From Marthasterias glacialis (lineage: Eukaryota; Echinodermata; Asteroidea; Forcipulatida; Asteriidae), in assembly GCA_911728455.2 (NCBI GenBank), contig OU452236.1:14123838-14187837 (forward strand): a stretch of 64,000 nucleotides of DNA, written 5' to 3'. Under the pieces are notes generated by a model. It was given only the letters and a program-made list of their open reading frames with translations, made no database searches and was not told the origin of the DNA. Below, in pieces: positions 51,101-63,100 of this stretch. Within the stretch, counting starts at the first letter, position 1, and each line of letters opens with the position of its first letter. The translations under genes and the position numbers were made by a program.

Positions 51101-54100
51101 CATCAGCAGTTGTTTTAGCTTCAGCTGTTGTAGTTACATCAGCAGTTGTTGTAGCTTCAACTGTTGTAGTTACATCAGCAGTTGTTGTAGCTTCAGCTGT
51201 TGTAGTAACATCAGCAGTTGTGGTAGCTTCACTCGTTGTAGTTGCATCAGCTGTTGTTGTTGCTTCAACTCTAGTAGTTACATCAGCAGTTGTGGTAACT
51301 TGAGCTGTTGTAGTAACATCAGTTGTTGTAGTAACATCTGCAGTTGTTGTAACTTCAGCTGTTGTAGTTACATCAGCAGTTGTTGTAACTTCAGCTGTTG
51401 TAGTTACATCAGCAGTTGTTGTAGCTTTACCTGGTGTAGTTACATCAGCAGTTGTTGTAGCTTCAGCTGTTGTAGTTACATCAGCTGTTGTTGTAGCTTC
51501 AGCTGTTGTAGTAACATACGCAGTTGTAGCTTCAGCTGTTGTAGTAACATCTGCAGTTGTTGTAGCTTCAGCTGTTGTAGTTACACCAGCAGTTGTTGTA
51601 GTTTCAGTTGTTGTAGTTACATCAGCAGTTGTTTTAGCTTCAGCTGTTGTAGTTACATCAGCAGTTGTTGTAGCTTCAACTGTTGTAGTTACATCAGCAG
51701 TTGTTGTAGCTTGAGCTGTTGTAGTTACATCAGCTGTTGTGGTAGCTTCACTCGTTGTAGTTTCATCAGCTGTTGTTGTTGCTTCAACTGTTGTAGTTAC
51801 ATCAGCAGTTGTGGTAACTTGAGCTGTTGTAGTAACATCAGTTGTTGTAGTAACATCTGCAGTTGTTGTAACTTCAGCTGTTGTAGTTACATCAGCAGTT
51901 GTTGTAGCTTTACCTGGTGTAGTTACATCAGCAGTTGTTGTAGCTTCAGCTGTTGTAGTTACATCAGCTGTTGTAGCTTCAGCTGTTGTAGTAACATCTG
52001 CAGTTGTTGTAGCTTCAGCTGTTGTAGTTAGATCAGCAGTTGTAGCTTCAGCTGTTGTAGTTATATCAGCAGCTGTTGTAGCTTCAGCTGTTGTAGTTAC
52101 ATCTGCAATTGTTGTAGCTTCAGCTGTTGTAGTTACATCAGCAGTTGTTGTAGCTTCAGCTGTTGTAGTTACATCAGCAGTTTTGGTAGCTTCACCTGTT
52201 GTAGTTGCATCAGCTGTTGTTGTTGCTTCAACTGTTGTAGTTACATCAGCAGTTGTGGTAACTTGAGCTGTTGTAGTAACATCAGCTGTTGTAGTAACAT
52301 CTGCAGTTGTTGTAACTTCAGCTGTTGTAGTTACATCAGCAGTTGTTGTAGCTTTACCTGGTGTACTTACATCAGCAGTTGTTGTAGCTTCAGCTGTTGT
52401 AGTTACATCAGCTGTTGTTGTAGCTTCAGCTGTTGTAGTAACATATGCAGTTGTTGTAGCTTCAGCTGTTGTAGTAACATCTGCAGTTGTTGTAGCTTCA
52501 GCTGTTGTAGTTAGATCAGCAGTTGTAGCTTCAGCTGTTGTAGTTATATCAGCAGCTGTTGTAGCTTCAATAGTTGTAGTTACATCAGCAGTTGTTGTAG
52601 CTTCAACTGTTGTAGTAACATCTGCAGTTGTTGTAGCTTCAGCTGTTGTAGTTACATCAGCAGTTGTGGTAGCTTCAGTTGTTGTTGTTATATCAGCAGT
52701 TGTTGTAGCTTCACTCGTTGTAGATGCATCAGCTGTTGTTGTTGCTTCAACTGTAGTAGTTACATCAGCAGTTGTGGTAACTTGAGCTGTTGTAGTAACA
52801 TCAGTTGTTGTAGTAACATCTGCAGTTGTTGTAACTTCAGCTGTTGTAGTTACATCAGCAGTTGTTGTAACTTCAGCTGTTGTAGTTACATCAGCAGTTG
52901 TTGTAGCTTTACCTGGTGTAGTTACATCAGCAGTTGTTGTAGCTTCAGCTGTTGTAGTTACATCAGCTGTTGTTGTAGCTTCAGCTGTTGTAGTAACATA
53001 CGCAGTTGTAGCTTCAGCTGTTGTAGTAACATCTGCAGTTGTTGTAGCTTCAGCTGTTGTAGTTAGATCAGCAGTTGTAGCTTCAGCTGTTGTAGTTATA
53101 TCAGCAGCTGTTGTAGCTTCAGCTGTTGTAGTTACATCTGCATATGTTGTAGCTTCAGCTGTTGTAGTTACATCAGCAGTTGTGGTAGCTTCAGCTGTTG
53201 TAGTTACATCAGCAGTTGTGGTAGCTTCACCTGTTGTAGTTGCATCAGCTGTTGTTGTTGCTTCAACTGCTGTAGTTACATCAGCAGTTGTGGTAACTTG
53301 AGCTGATGTAGTAACATCAGCAGTTGTAGTAACATCTGCAGTTGTTGTAACTTCAGCTGTTGTAGTTACATGAGCAGTTGTTGTAGCTTTACCTGGTGTA
53401 CTTACATCAGCAGTTGTTGTAGCTTCAGCTGTTGTATGTACATCAGCTGTTGTTGTAGCTTCAGCTGTTGTAGTAACATATGCAGTTGTTGTAGCTTCAG
53501 CTGTTGTAGTAACATCTGCAGTTGTTGTAGCTTCAGCTGTTGTAGTTAGATCAGCAGTTGTAGCTTCAGCTGTTGTAGTTATATCAGCAGCTGTTGTAGC
53601 TTCAATAGTTGTAGTTACATCAGCAGTTGTTGTAGCTTCAACTGTTGTAGTAACATCTGCAGTTGTTGTAGCTTCAGCTGTTGTAGTTACATCAGCAGTT
53701 GTGGTAGCTTCAGTTGTTGTTGTTATATCAGCAGTTGTTGTAGCTTGAGCTGTTGTAATAACATCAGCAGTTGTTGTAGCTTCAGCTGTTGTAGTTACAT
53801 CAGCTGTTGTTGTAGCTTCAACTGTTGTAGTAACATCTGCAGTTGTTGTAGCTTCAGCTGTTGTAGTTACATCTGCAGTTGTTGTAGCTTCAGCTGTTGT
53901 AGTAACATCTGCAGTTGTTGTAGCTTCAGCTGTTGTAGTTACACCAGCAGTTGTTGTAGTTTCAGTTGTTGTAGTTACATCAGCAGTTGTTTTAGCTTCA
54001 GCTGTTGTAGTTACATCAGCAGTTGTTGTAGCTTCAACTGTTGTAGTTACATCAGCAGTTGTTGTAGCTTCAGCTGTTGTAGTTACATCAGCAGTTGTGG

Positions 54101-57100
54101 TAGCTTCACTCGTTGTAGTTGCATCAGCTGTTGTTGTTGCTTCAACTGTAGTAGTTACATCAGCAGTTGTGGTAACTTGAGCTGTTGTAGTAACATCAGC
54201 TGTTGTAGTAACATATGCAGTTGTTGTAGCTTCAGCTGTTGTAGTAACATCTGCAGTTGTTGTAGCTTCAGCTGTTGTAGTTAGATCAGCAGTTGTAGCT
54301 TCAGCTGTTGTAGTTATATCAGCAGCTGTTGTAGCTTCAATAGTTGTAGTTACATCAGCAGTTGTTGTAGCTTCAACCGTTGTAGTAACATCTGCAGTTG
54401 TTGTAGCTTCAGCTGTTGTAGTTACATCAGCAGTTGTTGTAGCTTCAGTTGTTGTTGTTATATCAGCAGTTGTTGTAGCTTGAGCTGTTGTAATAACATC
54501 AGCAGTTGTTGTAGCTTCCGCTGTTGTAGTTACATCAGCTGTTGTTGTAGCTTCAACTGTTGTAGTAACATCTGCAGTTGTTTTAGCTTCAGCTGTTGTA
54601 GTTACATCTGCAGTTGTTGTAGCTTGAGCTGTTGTAGTTACATCAGCAGTTGTTGTAGCTTCAGCTGTTGTAGTTACATCAGCAGTTGTTGTAGCTTCAG
54701 CTGTTGTTGTAGCTTCAACTGTTGTAGTAACATCTGCAGTAGTTGTAGCTTCAGCTGTTGTAGTTACATCAGCAGTTGTTGTAGCTTCAGCTGTTGTAGT
54801 TACATCAGCAGTTGTTGTAGCTTCAGCTGTTGTAGTTACATCAGCAGTTGTAGTAGCTTCAGCTGTTGCAGATACATCAGCTGTTGTTGTAGCTTCAGAT
54901 GTTGTAGTAACATCTGCAGTTGTTGTAGCTTCAGCTATTGTAGTTACACCAGCAGTTGTTGTAGCTTCAGCTGTTGTAGTTACATCACCTGTTGTTTTAG
55001 CTTGAGCTGTTGTAGTTATATCAGCAGCTGTTGTAGCTTCAGCTGTTGTAGTTACATCAGCAGTTGTTGTAGCTTCAACTGTTGTAGTAACATCTGCAGT
55101 TGTTGTAGTTTCAGCTGTTTTAGTTACATCAGCAGTTGTGGTAGCTTCAGTTGTTGTTGTTATATCAGCAGTTGTTGTAGCTTGAGCTGTTGTAATAACA
55201 TCAGCAGTTGTTGTAGCTTCAGCTGTTGTAGTTACATCAGCTGTTGTTCTAGCTTCAACTGTTGTAGTAACATCTGCAGTTGTTTTAGCTTCAGCTGTTG
55301 TAGTTACATCTGCAGTTGTTGTAGCTTCAGCTGTTGTAGTTACATCAGCAGTTGTTGTAGCTTCAGCTGTTGTAGTTACATCAGCAGTTGTTGTATCTTC
55401 AGCTGTTGTAGTTACATCAGCTGTTGTTGTAGCTTCAGCTGTTGTAGTTACATCAGCAGTTGTTGTAGCTTCAGCTGTTGTAGTTACATCAGCAGTTGTA
55501 GTAGCTTCAGCTGTTGCAGATACATCAGCTGTTGTTGTAGCTTCAGATGTTGTAGTAACATCTGCAGTTGTTGTAGCTTCAGCTATTGTAGTTACACCAG
55601 CAGTTGTTGTAGCTTCAGCTGTTGTAGTTACATCACCTGTTGTTTTAGCTTGAGCTGTTGTAGTTATATCAGCAGCTGTTGTAGCTTCAGCTGTTGTAGT
55701 TACATCAGCAGTTGTTGTAGCTTCAACTGTTGTAGTAACATCTGCAGTTGTTGTAGTTTCAGCTGTTTTAGTTACATCAGCAGTTGTGGTAGCTTCAGTT
55801 GTTGTAGTAACATCAGCAGTTGTTGTAGCTTGAGCTGTTGTAATAACATCAGCAGTTGTTGTAGCTTCAGCTGTTGTAGTTACATCAGCTGTTGTTCTAG
55901 CTTCAACTGTTGTAGTAACATCTGCAGTTGTTTTAGCTTCAGCTGTTGTAGTTACATCTGCAGTTGTTGTAGCTTCAGCTGTTGTAGTTACATCAGCAGT
56001 TGTTGTAGCTTCAGCTGTTGTAGTTACATCAGCAGTTGTTGTATCTTCAGCTGTTGTAGTTACATCAGCTGTTGTTGTAGCTTCAACTGTTGTAGTAACA
56101 TCTGCAGTAGTTGTAGCTTCAGCTGTTGTAGTTACATCTGCAGTTGTTGTAGCTTCAGCTGTTGTAGTTACATCAGCAGTTGTTGTAGCTTCAGCTGTTG
56201 TAGTTACATCAGCAGTTGTTGTAGCTTCAGCTGTTGTAGTTACATCAGCTGTTGTTGTAGCTTCAACTGTTGTAGTAACATCTGCAGTAGTTGTAGCTTC
56301 ATCTGTTGTAGTTACATCAGCAGTTGTTGTAGCTTCAGCTGTTGTAGTTACATCAGCAGTTGTTGTAGCTTCAGCTGTTGTAGTTACATCAGCAGTTGTA
56401 GTAGTTTCAGCTGTTGCAGATACATCAGCTGTTGTTGTAGCTTCAGCTGTTGTAGTTACATCAGCTGTTGTTGTAGCTTCAGCTGTTGTAGTTACATCAG
56501 CTGTTGTTGTAGCTTCAACTGTTGTAGTTACATCAGCAGTTGTTGTAACTTCAGCTGTTGTAGTTACATCAGCTGTTGTTGTAGCTTCAGCTGTTGTAGT
56601 TACATCAGCTGTTGTTGTAGCCTCAACTGTTGTAGTAACATCTGCAGTAGTTGTAGCTTCAGCTGTTGTAGTTACATCAGCAGTTGTTGTAGCTTCAGCT
56701 GTTGTAGTTATATCAGCAGCTGTTGTAGTTTCAGCTGTTTTAGTTACATCAGCAGTTGTGGTAGCTTCAGTTGTTGTTGTTATATCAGCAGTTGTTGTAG
56801 CTGTTGTTGTAGCTTCAACTGTTGTAGTAACATCTGCAGTAGTTGTAGCTTCAGCTGTTGTAGTTACATCAGCAGTTGTTGTAGCTTCAGCTGTTGTAGT
56901 TACATCAGCAGTTGTTGTAGCTTCAGCTGTTGTAGTTACATCTGCAGTTGTAGTTTCAGTTGTTGTAGTTACATCAGCAGTTGTTTTAGCTTCAGCTGTT
57001 GTAGTTACATCAGCAGTTGTTGTAGCTTCAACTGTTGTAGTTACATCAGCAGTTGTTGTAGCTTCAGCTGTTGTAGTTACATCAGCAGTTGTGGTAGCTT

Positions 57101-60100
57101 CACTCGTTGTAGTTGCATCAGCTGTTGTTGTTGCTTCAACTGTAGTAGTTACATCAGCAGTTGTGGTAACTTGAGCTGTTGTAGTAACATCAGTTGTTGT
57201 AGTAACATCTGCAGTTCTTGTAACTTCAGCTGTTGTAGTTACATCAGCAGTTGTTGTAACTTCAGCTGTTGTAGTTACATCAGCAGTTGTTGTAGCTTTA
57301 CCTGGTGTAGTTACATCAGCAGTTGTTGTAGCTTCAGCTGTTGTAGTTACATCAGCTGTTGTTGTAGCTTCAGCTGTTGTAGTAACATACGCAGTTGTAG
57401 CTTCAGCTGTTGTAGTAACATCAGCAGTTGTTGTAGCTTCAGCTGTTGTAGTTAGATCAGCAGTTGTAGCTTCAGTTGTTGTAGTTATATCAGCAGCTGT
57501 TGTAGCTTCATCTGTTGTAGTTACATCTGCAATTGTTGTAGCTTCAGCTGTTGTAGTTACATCAGCAGTTGTGGTAGCTTCAGCTGTTGTAGTTACATCA
57601 GCAGTTGTGGTAGCTTCACCTGTTGTAGTTGCATCAGCTGTTGTTGTTGCTTCAACTGTTGTAGTTACATCAGCAGTTGTGGTAACTTGAGCTGTTGTAG
57701 TAACATCAGCTGTTGTAGTAACATCTGCAGTTGTTGTAACTTCAGCTGTTGTAGTTACATCAGCAGTTGTTGTAGCTTCAGCTGTTGTAGTTACATCAGC
57801 TGTTGTTGTAGCTTCAGCTGTTGTAGTAACATCTGCAGTTGTTGTAGCTTCAGCTGTTGTAGTTACATCAGCAGTTGTTGTAGCTTCAGTTGTTGTTGTT
57901 ATATCAGCAGTTGTTGTAGCTTCAGCTGTTGTAATAACATCAGCAGTTGTTGTAGCTTCAGCTGTTGTAGTTAGATCAGCTGTTGTTGTAGCTTCAACTG
58001 TTGTAGTAACATCTGCAGTAGTTGTAGCTTCAGTTGTTGTAGTTACATCAGCAGTTGTTGTAGCTTCAGCTGTTGTAGTTACATCAGCAGTTGTTGTAGC
58101 TTCAGCTGTTGTAGTTACATCAGCAGATGTAGTAGCTTCAGCTGTTGCAGATACATCAGTTGTTGTTGTAGCTTCAGATGTTGTAGTAACATCTGCAGTT
58201 GTTGTAGCTTCAGCTATTGTAGTTACACCAGCAGTTGTTGTAGCTTCAGCTGTTGTAGTTACATCACCTGTTGTTGTAGCTTGAGCTGTTGTAGTTATAT
58301 CAGCAGCTGTTGTAGTTTCAGCTGTTTTAGTTACATCAGCAGTTGTGGTAGCTTCAGTTGTTGTTGTTATATCAGCAGTTGTTGTAGCTTGAGCTGTTGT
58401 AATAACATCAGCAGTTGTTGTAGCTTCAGCTGTTGTAGTTACATCAGCTGTTGTTGTAGCTTCAACTGTTGTAGTAACATCTGCAGTTGTTTTAGCTTCA
58501 GCTGTTGTAGTTACATCTGCAGTTGTTGTAGCTTCAGCTGTTGTAGTTACATCAGCAGTTGTTGTAGCTTCAGCTGTTGTAGTTACATCAGCAGTTGTTG
58601 TAGCTTCAGCTGTTGTAGTTACATCAGCTGTTGTTGTAGCTTCAACTGTTGTAGTAACATCTGCAGTAGTTGTATCTTCAGCTGTTGTAGTTACATCAGC
58701 AGTTGTTGTAGCTTCAGCTGTTGTAGTTACATCAGCAGTTGTTGTAGCTTCAGCTGTTGTAGTTACATCTGCAGTTGTAGTTTCAGTTGTTGTAGTTACA
58801 TCAGCAGTTGTTTTAGCTTCAGCTGTTGTAGTTACATCAGCAGTTGTTGTAGCTTCAACTGTTGTAGTTACATCAGCAGTTGTTGTAGCTTCAGCTGTTG
58901 TAGTTACATCAGCAGTTGTGGTAGCTTCACTCGTTGTAGTTGCATCAGCTGTTGTTGTTGCTTCAACTGTAGTAGTTACATCAGCAGTTGTGGTAACTTG
59001 AGCTGTTGTAGTAACATCAGTTGTTGTAGTAACATCTGCAGTTGTTGTAACTTCAGCTGTTGTAGTTACATCAGCAGTTGTTGTAACTTCAGCTGTTGTA
59101 GTTACATCAGCAGTTGTTGTAGCTTTACCTGGTGTAGTTACATCAGCAGTTGTTGTAGCTTCAGCTGTTGTAGTTACATCAGCTGTTGTTGTAGCTTCAG
59201 CTGTTGTAGTAACATACGCAGTTGTAGCTTCAGCTGTTGTAGTAACATCAGCAGTTGTTGTAGCTTCAGCTGTTGTAGTTAGATCAGCAGTTGTAGCTTC
59301 AGCTGTTGTAGTTATATCAGCAGCTGTTGTAGCTTCATCTGTTGTAGTTACATCTGCAATTGTTGTAGCTTCAGCTGTTGTAGTTACATCAGCAGTTGTG
59401 GTAGCTTCAGCTGTTGTAGTTACATCAGCAGTTGTGGTAGCTTCACCTGTTGTAGTTGCATCAGCTGTTGTTGTTGCTTCAACTGTTGTAGTTACATCAG
59501 CAGTTGTGGTAACTTGAGCTGTTGTAGTAACATCAGCTGTTGTAGTAACATCTGCAGTTGTTGTAACTTCAGCTGTTGTAGTTACATCAGCAGTTGTTGT
59601 AGCTTCAGCTGTTGTAGTTACATCAGCTGTTGTTGTAGCTTCAGCTGTTGTAGTAACATACGCAGTTGTAGCTTCAGCTGTTGTAGTAACATCTGCAGTT
59701 GTTGTAGCTTCAGCTGTTGTAGTTAGATCAGCAGTTGTAGCTTCAGCTGTTGTAGTTATATCAGCAGCTGTTGTAGCTTCATCTGTTGTAGTTACATCTG
59801 CAATTGTTGTAGCTTTAGCTGTTGTAGTTACATCAGCAGTTGTGGTAGCTTCAGCTGTTGTAGTAACATCAGCAGTTGTGGTAGCTTCACCTGTTGTAGT
59901 TGCATCAGCTGTTGTTGTTGCTTCAACTGTTGTAGTTACATCAGCAGTTGTGGTAACTTGAGCTGTTGTAGTAACATCAGCTGTTGTAGTAACATCTGCA
60001 GTTGTTGTAGCTTCAATAGTTGTAGTTACATCAGCAGTTGTTGTAGCTTCAACCGTTGTAGTAAAATCTGCAGTTGTTGTAGCTTCAGCTGTTGTAGTTA

Positions 60101-63100
60101 CATCAGCAGTTGTTGTAGCTTCAGTTGTTGTTGTTATATCAGCAGTTGTTGTAGCTTGAGCTGTTGTAATAACAACAGCAGTTGTTTTAGCTTCAGCTGT
60201 TGTAGTTACATCAGCTGTTGTTGTAGCTTCAACTGTTGTAGTAACATCTGCAGTTGTTTTAGCTTCAGCTGTTGTAGTTACATCTGCAGTTGTTGTAGCT
60301 TCAGCTGTTGTAGTTACATCAGCAGTTGTTGTAGCTTCAGCTGTTGTAGTTACATCAGCAGTTGTTGTAGCTTCAGCTGTTGTAGTTACATCAGCTGTTG
60401 TTGTAGCTTCAACTGTTGTAGTAACATCTGCAGTAGTTGTAGCTTCAGCTGTTGTAGTTACATCAGCAGTTGTTGTAGCTTCAGCTGTTGTAGTTACATC
60501 AGCAGTTGTTGTAGCTTCAGCTGTTGTAGTTACATCAGCAGTTGTAGTAGCTTCAGCTGTTGCAGATACATCAGCTGTTGTTGTAGCTTCAGATGTTGTA
60601 GCAACATCTGCAGTTGTTGTAGCTTCAGCTATTGTAGTTACACCAGCAGTTGTAGCTTCAGCTGTTGTAGTTACATCACCTGTTGTTGTAGCTTTAGCTG
60701 TTGTAGTTATATCAGCAGCTGTTGTAGTTTCAGCTGTTTTAGTTACATCAGCAGTTGTGGTAGCTTCAGTTGTTGTTGTTATATCAGCAGTTGTTGTAGC
60801 TTGAGCTGTTGTAATAACATCAGCAGTTGTTGTAGCTTCAGCTGTTGTAGTTACATCAGCTGTTGTTGTAGCTTCAACTGTTGTAGTAACATCTGCAGTT
60901 GTTTTAGCTTCAGCTGTTGTAGTTACATCTGCAGTTGTTGTAGCTTCAGCTGTTGTAGTTACATCAGCAGTTGTTGTAGCTTCAGCTGTTGTAGTTACAT
61001 CTGCAGTTGTAGTTTCAGTTGTTGTAGTTACATCAGCAGTTGTTTTAGCTTCAGCTGTTGTAGTTACATCAGCAGTTGTTGTAGCTTCAACTGTTGTAGT
61101 TACATCAGCAGTTGTTGTAGCTTCAGCTGTTGTAGTTACATCAGCAGTTGTGGTAGCTTCACTCGTTGTAGTTGCATCAGCTGTTGTTGTTGCTTCAACT
61201 GTAGTAGTAACATCAGCAGTTGTGGTAACTTGAGCTGTTGTAGTAACATCAGTTGTTGTAGTAACATCTGCAGTTGTTGTAACTTCAGCTGTTGTAGTTA
61301 CATCAGCAGTTATTGTAACTTCAGCTGTTGTAGTTACATCAGCAGTTGTTGTAGCTTTACCTGGTGTAGTTACATCAGCAGTTGTTGTACCTTCAGCTGT
61401 TGTAGTTACATCAGCTGTTGTTGTAGCTTCAGCTGTTGTAGTAACATACGCAGTTGTAGCTTCAGCTGTTGTAGTAACATCTGCAGTTGTTGTAGCTTCA
61501 ACTGTTGTAGTTAGATCAGCAGTTGTAGCTTCAGCTGTTGTAGTTATATCAGCAGCTGTTGTAGCTTCATCTGTTGTAGTTACATCTGCAATTGTTGTAG
61601 CTTCAGCTTTTGTAGTTACATCAGCAGTTGTGGTAGCTTCAGCTGTTGTAGTTACATCAGCAGTTGTGGTAGCTTCACCTGTTGTAGTTGCATCAGCTGT
61701 TGTTGTTGCTTCAACTGTTGTAGTTACATCAGCAGTTGTGGTAACTTGAGCTGTTGTAGTAACATCAGCTGTTGTAGTAACATCAGCAGTTGTTGTAGCT
61801 TCAGCTGTTGTAGTTACATCAGCTGTTGTTGTAGCTTCAGCTGTTGTAGTAACATATGCAGTTGTTGTAGTTTCAGCTGTTGTAGTAACATCTGCAGTTG
61901 TTGTAGCTTCAGCTGTTGTAGTTAGATCAGCAGTTGTAGCTTCAGCTGTTGTAGTTCTATCAGCAGCTGTTGTAGCTTCAATAGTTGTAGTTACATCAGC
62001 AGTTGTTGTAGCTTCAACCGTTGTAGTAACATCTGCAGTTGTTGTAGCTTCAGCTGTTGTAGTTACATCAGCAGTTGATGTAGCTTCAGTTGTTGTTGTT
62101 ATATCAGCAGTTGTTGTAGCTTGAGCTGTTGTAATAACATCAGCAGTTGTTGTAGCTTCAGCTGTTGTAGTTACATCAGCTGTTGTTGTAGCTTCAACTG
62201 TTGTAGTAACATCAGCTGTTGTTTTAGCTTCAGCTGTTGTAGTTACATCTGCAGTTGTAGCTTCAGCTGTTGTAGTTAGATCAGCAGTTGTAGCTTCAGC
62301 TGTTGTAGTTATATCAGCAGCTGTTGTAGCTTCAATAGTTGTAGTTACATCAGCAGTTGTTGTAGCTTCAACCGTTGTAGTAACATCTGCAGTTGTTGTA
62401 GCTTCAGCTGTTGTAGTTACATCAGCAGTTGTTGTAGCTTCAGTTGTTGTTGTTATATCAGCAGTTGTTGTAGCTTGAGCTGTTGTAATAACATCAGAAG
62501 TTGTTGTAGCTTCAGCTGTTGTAGTTACATCAGCTGTTGTTGTAGCTTCAACTGTTGTAGTAACATCTGCAGTTGTTTTAGCTTCAGCTGTTGTAGTTAC
62601 ATCTGCAGTTGTTGTAGCTTCAGCTGTTGTAGTTACATCAGCAGTTGTTGTAGCTTCAGCTGTTGTAGTTACATCAGCAGTTGTTGTAGCTTCAGCTGTT
62701 GTTGTAGCTTCAACTGTTGTAGTAACATCTGCAGTAGTTGTAGCTTCAGCTGTTGTAGTTACATCAGCAGTTGTTGTAGCTTCAGCTGTTGTAGTTACAT
62801 CAGCAGTTGTTGTAGCTTCAGCTGTTGTAGTTACATCAGCAGTTGTAGTAGCTTCAGCTGTTGCAGATACATCAGCTGTTGTTGTAGCTTCAGATGTTGT
62901 AGTAACATCTGCAGTTGTTGTAGCTTCAGCTATTGTAGTTACACCAGCAGTTGTTGTAGCTTCAGCTGTTGTAGTTACATCACCTGTAGTTGTAGCTTGA
63001 GCTGTTGTAGTTATATCAGCAGCTGTTGTAGCTTCAGCTGTTGTAGTTACATCAGCAGTTGTTGTAGCTTCAACTGTTGTAGTAACATCTGCAGTTGTTG

